Shown here: positions 47,046 through 60,654 of the stretch, piece after piece
Position numbering within the stretch: position 1 is the first letter of the stretch
Layout: every line of letters starts with the position of its first letter
DNA from: Centroberyx gerrardi
Lineage: Eukaryota; Chordata; Actinopteri; Beryciformes; Berycidae
DNA: 64,000 bases
Assembly (NCBI RefSeq): GCF_048128805.1
Contig: NC_135998.1
Span: 25,569,396-25,633,395, forward strand
Reading direction: 5' to 3'
Program-made: the position numbers and the translations under genes
Notes under the pieces: model-generated
The model's input: the letters and a program-made list of their open reading frames with translations, nothing else
Databases searched by the model: none
What the model was told of the DNA's origin: nothing

Positions 47046-49519
47046 GTTTAACTGAACAAAGTCAACTAATGATCTTTGACCGTGTTTTGAAATGTCCCAC
47101 ATACTCTACTAAAACATATAAACCCCCAAATAACATGACAAATCAATGTGCTGTGTAACCTGTATGACTAGGTTAATGAATTAATTACTGAATTTTTGTC
47201 ATGGTTAAGTCTTTACATGTATCATATAACTGATTGATGTGCAGCCTTCTCCACAGGCCTATACCTGACACCCCAAAGGAAGGTGAAACCAGCAGGGTTA
47301 ATGGATATAAACACACTTAACCATTCCTATATATTCCATAGCCTGGATTGTGTACAAATTTGCTAGCAATGGCATGGGGAGACACCCGGAGAAACAGATT
47401 TTTGTATATATTCATGCCCGGATTCACTAAAGGTTTGCACAGGGAATGGGCCAAGGCTTAGGACCCGATGTATGTTGTTTTTGCGATGTCACCTTCTGTT
47501 AATGGCATTGTGTGTGGCATTTAGTCAAGCAAAGTAATGTAATTTGAAGTAAAACAATGAATTTATTCACTATGTTTGTACAGGTCAAATATAAATAACT
47601 TGTTGTCAACTTGCTTGTTGACCTATTTGCTCTCACCAGACACTTGGCAACTTTTTTGATGGAAGTTAATTTGTAAAGTCCTGAGCTGTGGCAGTTTCAA
47701 AATGGAGAGAAGGTGTTTGTCTATCAGTTGGGTCCTGTGGGATGATTTGTTGATATTAACCATGGAGAACATTTGGTTACACAAATAGGTGCTTCCACAC
47801 GTCACAGGTGCCCTGAATGCAGGGCTGTGGCATTGTATCTTGGATGAAAGGGGCAGACTTGCCGGAGAGTTTCACCCCTTCAGGGTGCTGATTGTTCTGT
47901 CATGCTCTCCACGCCTACTGCAAATGGATTTGTAAAAAAAAAAAAAAAAAATCAAAGCTGAATTTCTGACCCTCGAGGCGAGAAAGCTCCTGCTAAATTG
48001 TGATTATAAGAAGTGATTTTAAAGATTATATAGATTTAGGCAGCTTAAGATCCTTAGAGGACTGAAAAATTGGAAACAGCAAAGTTTTCCTCCCACAAAC
48101 CCTTTTTGTTTTCTTTTTTGGAAGGTTGTCACTGCCACATCCACATGTGTGATCACCTGCATTCTCACCCTCGGGGCGCTGAGATGCTCCTTTATGTCAC
48201 ACAGTAAAGCATAAACACCCGTCATCCTCAAGCTGGGCAGTGCCGTCAGTCAGTTCCGTGTCATGCACACACGAGAATGTGTACATGCAACACCATCATC
48301 TTTGACACAGTGGATTGGGGGTGGGGGGTGAGGGGTGGGGTGCGTAGCATTGTCAAGTGCAGTGCACCCAGTCAGAGCAGAGGATGATGTCTAGTGAAGA
48401 TGTCTGGAGTGAACAAGCTCTATAACCCAATACTCCTTCATCTAGTTACAGCATGTTTTCAGCAAGGCCAACGCACGAACTGAACAGGTAATGAACACCT
48501 TTTATTTTCAGTCACATCTTTTGAAGACCCCGTGAAACCCACATTCCCTGAAACTTGAAACTTTAGTAATAATTTATACTTTGAGACACAATGTATTGTT
48601 CATACAGGTATTGTAATCCTTATTGTCTCTTTAAGGAACTCCCTGGCTTATGTTCTGTCCTTGTGCATTTGTTTACTTTTAGACAAAAACTGTATTTTTT
48701 TTGACAGTAGGGTTAATGCCACTGGATTGGAGCTATACAGTTTTCTTACGGCATCTTAATGCTATCACATTGTAGTTACTTTGCTACAGATACTCAGACC
48801 TTGTGGCCTTGTGGATTCACCTGTGGAATTGTAAATGAACCGTTTTGTGCTTTTATCTTTATACATCGGAGTGTCTGAGGATAAATAACCATTACTGGAT
48901 ACAGTGTAACGTTAACGATCGAGTAAGCTGTTGTTCCAGGATAAACAAGGCATTCACAATAAGAAAATTACACTATGTTGCTTTTGCATGTTCAATTCCA
49001 CAAAATTCAGTTAATGTAGGCTGCATTTGCCAGGAGTTACTATCCTGTGCCTACCTTAGATGTACGATATAGAATCTAACGTTGAGAAAACAGTAGAAAC
49101 ACTGGTTGGAAAGATATGCATAATTGACTCAGGAATGTCAGTAAATGGCCATTATCAGAATTGCGACCAGTCATATCATAGTCTATCTCCTGTTTTGCTA
49201 TTGTAGGCTACATTACCTAGAAGTTAGTATTCTGTGCCTACCTTACCTCTTTTTTTATTCAGTCTTTTTATTAGCATTTTAGGTGATACAAAATACATCA
49301 TACAGTTTTAATATATTTAAACAAAATCCCCTCCAGTTATCCCAAAAGTACCCCGAACCTTCCTTTTTTTTTTTTGCCATTTTGAGCTAGCTAGCTACTT
49401 TGTTTGCTAGGTGTCAGTGAGCGATCTGCAGTTTGGCTGTTTTAACAGTGTGCTGTAGGGAGTACTCCCACAAAACACTCCTACAAGTGGGCAGGTCAGA
49501 ATAAATACAATTTGATTTA

Positions 49520-49573
49520 AAATTTGTGGTGGGCAAGACTCGGCCCACAGGCCTTGAGTTTGACACACGCTGT
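49520..49573 (+). mobile_element. hAT (Charlie-like) right end
   Basis: CTCGGCCCACAGGCCTTGAG followed by TTTGACACACGCTG is the complement of the CAGSGTGTCAAACTC end type. It may be the partner of the left end at 46962, giving a 2.6-kb element, or a separate fragment. Confidence 0.55.
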
Positions 49574-50629
49574 CATGCATAAGGCTCAGGCTTTTTCCAT
49601 GCAACTTCCCACTGTGTTCGGACAACTGTATTAAATTATTATTACGTTTTTCATTATGCTTAACAATTTTGCCTGTTTGTTCAAAACAGTGAATATAGAT
49701 ATTTCTGGATAATCCTCTTCCCAAAGCAAACCACATATTGCACAGGTCTTCTGAGATGAATGGGGAAGACAGCATGACAGGCTAATGGAAAAGAACATCC
49801 CTCCTCTCTTCCTAACCCCCATGTGATTTAGACATTTATTTCTCATCTAACAGGAACGGGTTTGCCTTTCATCTGTGAAGCATTTTCCTTTTATCTTTCT
49901 ATAGTGTCACGTTTCCACATTTACTTGTTTGACTACGTGGCTGCTCTCATAACTTGTAGCCACTCTCTCAGTTTGCATAACTTTCACCCCGCTGAGGTGC
50001 TCTGCATTAATCCAGATTTGATACCTGGATCCAATCCTAGGCTAGCTTATTAGTCTAGTTTCCTGCAACATTACTTTCTTGTCCATCATCAGGATTTCCT
50101 CTCTATCTCAATAAGAGTATGTGGGCGAAATAAACTTTGACTCAAGCTTTATAAAATATATTAGCTTAGCTCATTGTGGTCTTTGTGAGAGAGCTCCTTT
50201 ATCCAAAGCTGAGCATTTCCATACCAATGTCAGCATTTGCATGAAAAAATATTACAAGGGCCAATACAATTTAAAAATGATCACTAAAGTCTGTAATTTG
50301 TTGCATGCATTTCAGTTGGGGTGGTTGTTAGTCACATCCCCCTGAACTGAATTTTGATTATTTCATGACAATTACACGTTACCAATTTTCTTTCATAGGA
50401 TTTTTTTTTGTTTGTAGATGACTCGCATGCATAACAAGACGACATTACATGCATAACACCAGTTTTTCCAATCATTTGTTAATGAAAGAGCAAGTATTTT
50501 CTAAACTATTCTTTTTATATTCAAGCAAGTCTTCTTCATTTTGTAAATACCAATCTTTCTGCGATTGACTTAAAAATTCACAGAGATTGTTCAGTGTTAG
50601 GCCTACTTATTATTCAGTGTGTCGTCTAG

Positions 50630-50735
50630 GGTTAATCTGAGGGTTGGGGTTTATGTTAGAAATGGGATCTGGTTAGGTTTAGGTTTAAAAATGGGGTTAG
50701 GGTGGGTTTAGGGTTAGGCTAAGGTCAGGGTTACA
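50630..50735. repeat. Degenerate GGTTAGGG-like repeat
   Basis: Units such as GGTTTAGGGTTAGGCTAAGG and GGGGTTAGGGTGGG recur without a fixed period. It is similar to the core of the MITE at 5010 but without the inverted repeats. Confidence 0.6.
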
Positions 50736-52077
50736 TCTGTAGTCTGTAGACAAGACCATGTAATAGACAAGTGACACTTTGTTGAACATCTGCTTTTTGT
50801 CACCTGATAGTTGAGTATCAACATTGGACTATCCAAATGAAGTGTTACCACGATTGCAAATAGTGTGCAGTCTCAATAAAAAAGATTGTCCATTTAATGT
50901 CACATCCATAACGAAATAATGTGCCATGTTTCTGCAACATGTAAGTATAATTCTGAATTTTAAGGTTATGTCTGCGCTATCCCCGCGAGGTTCTGTAAAA
51001 ACATATAGGCCTAAATTGTTTAATGTCTCCTCAAATAGTACATTCTCTGATTCAATTTGTCAATTCATGTCCAACTATCACATCCGTAAAACTGGAATTG
51101 CCCAGCTTTTTTTGTAGTTAAATTGGCTACTTAGGCCACACGCAAATTGTGCTTGCCAGTGAATGCCTCTTCCTAGAAAAGGGAAATGATTTGGCCTGTG
51201 TGTTAGTACAGCCGTGTCAATCCTCTGCATTGGAAATTGTAGCCATCTTCTCCCGAGAGCGGTTCTGGGTTTGTTCTAATTACACATTTCACTTCAACAA
51301 GACACTAGAGCTGCACATGATGATTACAGAGCTGTGTAAACACACATTCAACACTGTGGTCTGTACATGTAGACAATTAAAGGACTGATGCAGACTATAT
51401 CACTCTTACAGTGGCACTGACATAAGCATCAGTCTCACTTGTGGCTGGGACATTGAAAAAAATGCCTCATATTCAGGGTTTAGAGCAATGACTAGCTTTT
51501 AATATCTGAGATAGGATGATAAATTAAGGTTGCAGGCATTCATAGGTTTGTGTGGGGGGGGTTTGTCAATACCTGGATAAAATCTAAAGGTAGGCTATTT
51601 GTCACCAAAAGAACCAAACGCCATGTTAATTGCAATCCAGTCTACCAAATGAGTAGTGTGGGAAAACTGAAGTAAGCTACCTACTTCGTATCTACCTACA
51701 AGATAGATTGCTTTTATAGAGAATGGAATCATTCATGTTAAATTCAATTCATTCTTTAATATAAATAGGGAATATACAGTCACAAATGAACAAATTAAGT
51801 TTTTATTTTTGCCTTGCATCTTCATTGATTAGGCAGCTAACCAAAAAACATCAGCATTTGAAAAATGCAAATGAAAACTATCTTATGCACCTCAGAGTAG
51901 TTTTAGCACTAGCATCAAAACAAAAGGCAGACATATAAATTAACACCATTAACTATTGAAACTGAATGCTGTGCAACACTGTTCCATGATATAGGCTACA
52001 AGAAACAAATTCAGAGTCAGAAAGTAATTAATTCTTATTAATCCTCTGCATCAGAGATCGTGGCCAGCTTTGTCCAG

Positions 52078-52287
52078 GTCTGGCCAGGTTGTTGAAGAGA
52101 CTGTTCTTGAACCAGAAGACCTGGGTTCAAGAAAAACTAAATATACGCCCTGCGAAGTGTCCTTGAGTGAGTCACTGAATCCCTGCCAAACCCCAGTGTG
52201 GCTGCTCTGTAACTGACCTTGCTCTATAACCTCCCTGGGGGAGGCAAGTAAAGAGAATTGCCCTACAGGGATCAATAAAGTATTACG
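52078..52287 (+). mobile_element. tRNA-derived SINE, second copy
   Basis: It has the same order as the copy at 37271: TGGCCAGGTTGTTGAAGAGA, the B-box region CCTGGGTTCAAG, a body with GAGTCACTGAATCCCTGCCA, and the tail GGGATCAATAAAGTATTAC. The A box is more decayed here. Short ATT repeats follow the tail. Confidence 0.75.
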
Positions 52288-53919
52288 TTATAATTATTAT
52301 TATCATATAGTATTAGTGGAGACAAGGCAATAGTGGCTCATATCTAGTCTGAGATGACACAAGATGATCAGTTAATACTCCTGTATGAGAAACTGCGACT
52401 GGCCACTCCCAGGCACTGTACTTAGCAACGTAGTTTCGTATTGATATGAAATCTCGATACCAGTGAAAACATTAAACAGGGCCGCGTCACTGCCCATTAC
52501 GTCAGTTTAGTTTGTCTAAGCAGAGGCTAGATAAGATTGTCATACTGGAAGCAGACTGTGGTGACATGCTGTTGGAGTTAAGAGGCCAACAGACACGCAT
52601 AATAACAGAGGTGGTGCGTTACAGCAAGCGAAGGAGGAGACATAAGGACATAAGAAAAAAACAATAGGCTATTTCAATGAAACTTGGTGGCATGATGAGC
52701 AAGGCCAGATGCGCGACTGGCAATATTGTCTGCTTTAAGTATTCCATCATTTTCAACATACTTGAATAAATACAAAACTAATAGTCTATAAAATGTGCGG
52801 CTTATGTTTGTTTTTTTGGTCATATTTAGCCTTTACCATTGATTTAAAAAAGTGGCTGGTAACAAATGTGAGTGGCTGGTAGAATTCATGACTCGACCAG
52901 ACACAATGGCTAGTGGATCATAAAGTTAATTTTCCACCACGGGACACAAGCTTTATAGGGGTGGAACAATTCACAAAAGTCACAGTGCAGAATATTATCT
53001 TTGTGCTGAGGATACGGTTCACTGTGTTTTGGATTCAGCAGGAAAGATTATCAAGGGGAGATTGTTTTTATAGCTCTACTTCCAGGGCATCATAATGCTT
53101 GGATTTCATTCTTTAGTCTAGTCATGTTTATTTATTTAGCCCTTTATCACAAGCATGTCTCAAAGGGTTTAACATACCATCATATACATTACTATATGCT
53201 ATACTACATCATCATATATATACTACATATATATGAGTTGGGGGTTGAGTGCCTTTTTATTCTTGTATTCTCTTATATTGTCAATATATAGGCTAATATC
53301 AATAAAGGATCCCATTACCTGGATGGCTGAAAAATTATCGAATGTACTCCATTTTAAATAGTTCCATTTGTCAAACAAATAACTAACCTGTATATATCTA
53401 AAGTACGTTGTGTCAAAGATAACATAATTTAAAAATATAAACAGTGCTACACTGTTCTGTTTGTTGCTTGCTTTTGTCTACAAGGTGAAGAATAGAAATG
53501 AGACTCCTTTTACAGAGAAATCAGCTGTTCTGCCCTCTGCCCTGCTACATCTCTCTGTGCTGTCAGTCTCTCCTGTATCTTTACATCGTTACATTACAGC
53601 CTTTGACATTATATCTACTCTGTTTTACTGCTCAGCAGCTCCTCTGGTCCAGACTGTCCTGCTCCTCCTCAGGACGAGTCCTTTTCCTTCTTTGAAAATG
53701 TTTTTCAGTATTAATCTGGATTGAGGGAGCAAACATTCAGAGTCGGAGTTAAAAAGTTAATATTAACGTTATCAGTCCACTCTCGGAAACTCAGCTGTAT
53801 TCCGAGTAACGTTAACTGTTACTTCTTCTTTTTGGGAATTCAGTCGGCCGTCTTCTTGGCATGGAAAAAAAATATCCCTCACGCGTGTGCAGTGGGAGGC
53901 GAACAGACGGGTCCGGTGA

Positions 53920-54046
53920 GAGAGCGAGTGAGCGAGAGAGACAGAGACCGAGCAACAGAGAGAGAGAGGGGGAGCAACAGAGAGAGCAAGCGAGAGAGAG
54001 AGCGAGAGACAGAGAAAGAGAGAGAGAGAGAGTGAGAGAGAGAGAT
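53920..54046. repeat. GA-rich low-complexity tract
   Basis: GAGAGA/GAGC units extend over about 125 bp. All long frames here (Arg/Glu- or Ser/Leu-rich) come from the repeat. Confidence 0.92.
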
Positions 54047-54109
54047 CGCGTGGAGCAATTAGGGGCTGAGCGAATCAAAGCGCTACACACAGTTCTATGA
54101 TTAAATAGT

Positions 54110-54372
54110 GAAAAAATAATAATTTGTGGCGGTCAGTGCTGATATTGTGGCGGCCCGCCACAAAGTTTTCTATGTGTGGGAAACCCTGGAGGGGTAACTT
54201 AGAGCGAGGGGAGATTGTCCACTAGTTAATCGATCACGGATGGCGTCGTTCTCTCGGACGGATAAAAAAATAAAAATAAAAAATGCTAAAATGGGTCGCC
54301 AAATATACTTTGGCGGCCGTTAATATACCTGGGCGGCCCGCCCAAGTAAAGTCTATGTGTGGGAAACACTGA
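54110..54372. mobile_element. Tandemly duplicated hAT-like terminus
   Basis: TCTATGTGTGGGAAAC occurs at 54169-54184 and again at 54352-54367, each preceded by a GGCGGCCCGCC block. The 183-bp spacing and shared order suggest one insertion into, or duplication of, the end of a CAGTGTTTCCCACACATAGA-type element. The matching opposite end was not located. Confidence 0.5.
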
Positions 54373-54414
54373 CATATACAGTACATCTTACATCATATAC
54401 TGTACTACACGCAA

Positions 54415-54535
54415 ACACACTCACACCTGTGGGCAATTTAGAGTCTTCAGTTCCACCTGCATGTCTTTGGACTGTGGGAGGAAACGCACGCAAACACCGG
54501 AGATTCGAACCCACAACCGACCAACCCCTGATTCA
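54415..54535. repeat. Dispersed vertebrate repeat (LINE-tail-like)
   Basis: ACACCTGTGGGCAATTTAGA and CTTTGGACTGTGGGAGGAAA, followed by GATTCGAACCC, form a phrase that recurs widely in fish genomes. No reverse-transcriptase sequence accompanies it, so the parent family is not given. Confidence 0.55.
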
Positions 54536-57500
54536 CCATGCCTTTATTTCTGCTTCATTCAGCCTAGTGCCTTGTGTTAGGATATGGGTTTGTAATGCTG
54601 AGCTCACCAACAGTTTTTCAGACAGGTTATGTTTAAGAGAGTTGGAAACTGTATGCCTTGGCCATATTTTTGAATAGCCTTTCCATCGGCCATGAAATTT
54701 TCACAATGTTACCCCCACAGATGGTTTCAGTTCTTCAAAGAGCATGTGATGTAAAGGAACTTTTGTGACTTTTAACAAGGCACTGGGGGGATATTATCCA
54801 TTTCCAGGTTCCCCTAGTTGGCAAGCGAGAAAATGCGGCAGTCATCTGCATGGATACATTGTACTGACCTGAATGTGTCTGACCTGGTTATTGAGACTTG
54901 GCAAAATGCATCTCTCCTCCTCCCGCTCCCTCTCTCACACATGCATGCACAAACACACACAGGCACACTAGGGACTGTATCTGATACACAGAACTGTATC
55001 TCTACTGGAGAGGCATCATCTTGGAAACATGCATCACGTAGTGAGATGTTTTTAAGAGCTGCTTGCAGACTTTGTCCCAGAGACACTGCTATTTGGAGCT
55101 GCTATGCTTCTTACTGTGGCTTCGACCTGACAACTGTATGTTAAAATCCAACATTTAACTATTTTACAAAAACATGCATTTGAGAGGACAATGTGGAGTT
55201 CATTCATTTGATTACTATGCAAAGCAAAACTTTGCAAGATATTTATTGAACTTTGCTGTGTAGATTTTATGTGGTTATGGCTCCTTTGTCTGGCTTGTTA
55301 ATTTACTACCCATTTCTCTGCTTTTCCATTCTTGGCCATGTGTGGGAGTAGCCTAGATCATGAGCGGATAGCCCTCCGGGTCTTCTGGCACTCTGTGTTG
55401 GAATAAGATAGGTTTCCCTCTCTAACACTTGCACTCTCTGTATATTCAGATGAGCCTACTTTGTTCACTGTAAGCACTAAAGCTCTGCTTCTCTTGAGCT
55501 TGACGGATCAAAACAAATAATAGCCACTACTATGTCTGTTGGAGCTGTCATGTGGGAGTGATCAAGGTCCTAGAAAGGATGAGGTCCTCACCTCTGTGTC
55601 AAATACCAGGCACACTGTGCTGAACCGTGCTTGTAAGAAGGCCTTAGGGAGATGCTGTTTGCTTTTTCTTCTAAATACAGTAGTGGTTTGACTGTTGAAT
55701 CTTACAAATCTGCTGTTGTGGTTACCAAACATTGTACAGAAAAATAAATGCGGCATATCATTGTCAAACATTATTTGCCATATCCCCCCCCCCTGCTTTT
55801 CCCACATACTGTTGAAGGGAAGAGTTATTTCTAATAGGCACAATATTTAGACCATTGAAATGAAAGAGTCTACTCCATAACCACTATTGTTATCGGGACC
55901 TTGCTAATGAAAGCTGATGTCATTGTTTGGGTCTCCTCTGTGCAGAATGGAGTTGATCCTAGGGGCTCACGTTTAACTTAATCTCATATTTAATTAAGGA
56001 CTTCCGGCAGAAAGGACTTTTCAGCAGGCTACTATTTATAACCAACGTTGCTCTCTCTTTCTTTGCCCTGGTTAAGTCTCAATGATTGAGGAACTGTTCC
56101 CCTGAAAATCCACAGATTAATAATATATTTTGTACCTTGTCAGATTGAATTTAATTGTCATTGGTCTAAGGCCTTGATCACACGAACAGTGTATGCAGTA
56201 GTTTTGTCTTTAATATCAAAATGAGATTGTAGAAACAAAATAACATGGTATTTCAAAGCAGCAGCTAGGGAAGCTCTGTGCTTTTGTTTTTCAAAGTAAC
56301 AATTTTGAAAATAAATAAATCTACATATTACAAGGTACTCCTAGTAAAGAAGAGGGCAGCAATTTTAAGCTGTAACTGTAGGTGTAGAAATTCTTAATTG
56401 CGCTTTATTTAGACACCACCTTTTCAGGAAAGCTTACTAAGCAATGAAATTGTCCCACTGAAAACTGGCTTCAAGCAGGTTTGCTAAATAGCCTACACGT
56501 TACAATTCTGTAATGAAATAAAATATAAAACCCACTCTGGCCGAACTTAGGTCTTAGTTCGAGCTCGGCACTAGGCAGGTAGGACTTCATCAGGGAAGTG
56601 TATACTGGCAGAATGTAGCACAGGTTATTACTCATCTGAATCCTTCATTTCACACAAGTGGTTTGACGTTAATGTTTGTGGATTCCATTAGCTTTCTCCA
56701 TATCTGTGGTTGTCTGCAATCTTGCTGTCCTTGCTGTAGGGTTCGCAGCTTGTAAAGGTTTCCCTAATTGATGGTCCTCTGCCTTCACATTTGATATTCT
56801 CATAATACAGGCAATTTCCTTGTCATGATGCATCTGCAATTGCATCAGGATGTCCTTTGCACATACAGTTCTGCTCGCAGGTTATTATGTTTTTTTCAGA
56901 CACTTAATTAAACTGCCAGCCTGGTAACTACATTTATTTAGAGCATCAGGGCCAGCAAGGTTGAGAAGTGTGTAAGCCGATACCTTCTTGGAACGTTTTG
57001 AGATCCAAGTCCAGCCATGCTGTAGACGTGCCATTACCTCTTCAAACTGAGCCAGTTGTTTTCAGTGTTTCTGTCAAATAAGATCAGGTCAGCAGCGGAC
57101 TCCTTGTGTTAATTTTTGTAAATTTCTGACACTATGTAGAAGTGCATGAAGAAACTTACTGGCACAGCCGACTTTGAAGGAGTTAAGCAGCTGTTAACTA
57201 ACAACTCCTGCATGTCAAAACACACAGCACCCACTGCCGAGAAAGCCCTTAGGTATAAACTTGACCTCAGTTACTAAGCAACCAAAACAACAGATTCTAA
57301 CACTTTTCTCTCATGCAGAGAAATTTGACTCACATTTTTCTGCTTAATGTGATCAGGACTTTTAATCGGCCAGTTCATGAAGCACCAACAAAATTATTAA
57401 GAATGAAAATCAGTCAAGTTTGACGATCGAACAATCAGAGCATTCCTAGTGGCAGCAGTGCAGGTTTCTACAAATCGTTACAACAGGTCAGAACTAGACC

Positions 57501-60500
57501 TGCCAATGATTTCTGTGTACAATAACTATCCAGATCCAGTTTGTTTTCAAAATGGATTGGTTTGCTGTGGGTGGGTAGCACCCTGGTCCTGTAAAGGCCT
57601 CTCGATGGGAGTGACCATTGAGAGAGTAGGACGTTAAGAGCTGAAGAGAAATGGTAGGAGAAGGGAGCAAGGAAAAGGGAAAAGGGATGCATGTAGAGGA
57701 CAGGAGGGAGAGAGGGGAATGATGAGCAGGGAGGGGAAAGAGTGCTCTGCTAAATAAGGCAACTGGCTCATAATTGATAAGGCAGCACTGCACTCTTCTG
57801 AGCACAGAGGTCAAATATCTTCTACCAATGCAAGGCTTCCCCCTGCCAATGAACATATGCTCTTCTGACTACAAGCACTTTCCCAATATCACATGGAATA
57901 CCAAGCAGATGAAATTAGCCTATTACATGACATGCATTACACTTTGCTCACACAGTATTTGAAATGTGATTATTACCTGCAGCTAAAATTGAATAATTTA
58001 AATAGACTGTTGCTATTTAGTCTTCTTATTCTATTAGACTAACCTACTTCCACTGGGTAGACATTCGCAGGAAAATACTCTCCTGAAGTTTTCAGGCTTT
58101 CAGGGCTCAAAATGGGATTTTTTTTTTTTTACTTTTTTGCAATCACAGTGAAGTTGAGAGCGAACTCCGACTGACAGCTGAAGTGAAGTCGTCTCACAGG
58201 ATACTCTGTTTTGTTGCTCATCTCAGCAGAATTGTCGTCACAGTCTTCACGCATAGGAAGTGGCTTTCAGAGACGCGTAGACACAGACGCAGCCTGTGGT
58301 TGTAGTTCTGATGGTGAAACTCAATATGTTGACCTGCAAATGGAACATTTGCTCTCCAAGAGCAAGAGGGGGCACAGATATTGTTCCCCAGCCCCCTACT
58401 GACATTTAGAGTAGTGCTAACTTTCTTTTGGTCTTATCTTTCTGGGCTTTAGCCTTTTGAACATAGCTTGTCAGAAAGAGTACATTCACTTCAAAAGTGC
58501 ATGAAGCATTTTATATCACGTCAAAATGAATGGAAATTGAATTCATTTCAGATTTCAGAATAGTCCATAAGGGCCACCAGCCAGATGAGGGTAAAATTTG
58601 ACTTTAGCTGTTGAGTTTGTCAGCTCTGCCAGCCACTTTAGCAAGTAACCGGCGATCATGTAGAGGTTCATATTTATTCCAAAATCCATATTTTACTGTT
58701 AAAATAGTGGAAGTCAGAAGGCATCTACCAGCCACTGTGGCCAGTGGGTAAAAAATATAGTTGGTGATAGAAACTGAGATATTTTCACCTCTGAACAACT
58801 CTTTTATACAATTTGTCAGTGTTCCTAAATATGAAATGATGTCAGAACTTCAGATACAGAGGACTCTCCATTCAAAGAGATAGGCGGAGTCTTGTCTTGT
58901 GAGTCACAAACTTACTGCCCAGGGGGGCGTTACGAAGATGGTGACCGAGTGAACCGACTCTCCTTAAAGGGACTTTGGTGCAACAACCGACTTGTGTGTG
59001 GGACTTGCCCACACAAACACTGTGGGTTGAAGGAGATAAAAAGGATCTGCGTAAAAATACATTCTCAGCATTCCACCAAGCAAGTAGGGAGTATTGTTAA
59101 TATCTTGGCACGGACAGTCTCATTCATTTATTCATAAATGACCAGTCCCACATCTGCCCACGTCTGAGTGCTGTCATTCTTACTAGTGCATGCATTAAAA
59201 CAAACTGTATGGTCGACCTGGACAGAAGTTGGAGGACTTGCGGGATAAATGACTGCAAGACAACAGTCGGCGTGAACCATACTGAATTATGCTTAATTCC
59301 AGGTTATTACTGAATAGAGATTTTCCATATACTTTCTAGTGAATTGAGCGGTACATATGATAGCTTGTACTAAAGGTCAATAAATGAACAAGCTCATTAA
59401 TTGCCTTGATGCACGGTACAGAGGATGCAAGCCTTTTGAGGTGGACTGGCTTATTCTCCGTCTTTGTCGTTCTCAGGGGGATCCGTGACATCTCCATAAC
59501 CTCAGAGTTTCCGGGGCCTGAGCAAATTAAGTGGAAATAAGACTGCGTTCATTTGCCTGGGGGCCACGCGTGTCTAAAGAAATAACGTGGGAATTATTCA
59601 TTAAAGTAATTATGATAGTCATCTCAAAGGGAATTGAAATGAAGACACACCGCGTTCAGAATATCTGAAATCCTCAGTGCAGTGAGCTCGGTCTGTGAGA
59701 GTGCAGAGAGAGAGAATGAAAGATTCTCCCATAGAACTTAAGTAGGTTTCAGTGAAAAGAGATAGTTAAAGGCCAGATTTCTTTGGAATTTGTCCTGTTA
59801 CCTAACCAGCTCAAGGTTTTCATCGTTGTCACCCTATCACCTTAGCGCTCAATGGGATACACTTATATCAGGTGCTGGAACTCTTTGCCACATGCGTTTT
59901 AGTACATTGTGTTTGTACACTTTTTACATTGTGTTACACCTTGGTAATACATTCTGTATGTGTTTTCATTAAGTGCTTAACACATTATTATTGTGTGCTT
60001 TAATACGTTTCAATAAGGAAACGCACTATAAAACACTGTGTTGTGTTGAGCATTATAATGAAAAGGACTGCTACACAAAGAAAAAAAACAGCTAAAAATG
60101 TCAGAAAGAACTCTTTAAATGTTGCAGTTTTTTGATTTACACATGCACAAATATGTCTGAGCCCCAATGTTCTTGTTCTGCACTAACAGGCAGTGCTGTT
60201 CGTAATGCATTTTCTAAGAGATAAACTACAAAGTATTACAGAGAAACACATTGACTGGAAACGTAAAGGAATGTGTGTAGGCTATTCTTTACATGTAAAT
60301 GTACAAATGAATGTAATTGTGATTCTCATGCTGAGTTGAGTCTGTCGGAGCCAGGCAACACGGAGTAGGGAGTGGGGAAGATGCTGTAAATGGCACTCTG
60401 TCTTTGTCAGAGATCAGATTACTTACCCTCATTTCACCGTGAATTCAAAGAAAACAATCATGGTTTTGTTTTCTACAGTCACGTAAGACCATTGAGAATC

Positions 60501-60654
60501 AAGAACACTGGTGAGAACCAAAAGCCGAAGGAGAGCAAAACTGGAACTTCAGGTTCCGCTCAGCCGCATACCCCTGCCACAGATTCTGACAACAGGATTG
60601 TCTTTCTACCTGTTTCAGCTGTAATTCACTAAGTCACTGCCATCTATTATGTTT

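Larger units (their letters stand above)
46353..52070 (+). other. Presumed erbin intron 1, part 4
   Basis: No exon is supported. It contains hAT-type ends at 46962 and 49573, a poly-A/T pair at about 47935-47952, and a degenerate GGTTAGG-like stretch at 50630-50735. AT-rich single-copy-looking DNA makes up the remainder. Confidence 0.45.
52300..60640 (+). other. Presumed erbin intron 1, part 5
   Basis: No exon is supported. It contains a TAGGGGTGGAACA hAT-like start at 52956, the GA-rich tract at 53928, duplicated hAT ends at 54110-54372, and a dispersed repeat at 54415. The stretch 55200-60600 has few repeats and several AT-rich, homeobox-like blocks (for example 59595-59645) that could be conserved non-coding sequence. 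Apparent frames here show no family pattern. Confidence 0.45.

Noticed and set aside
53721-54100. Arg/Glu-rich and Ser/Leu-rich frames of up to 104 codons.
   Set aside because: They are produced by the GA-rich tract and have no start context or splice sites. The CT-rich stretch near 41280 gives similar artefacts.
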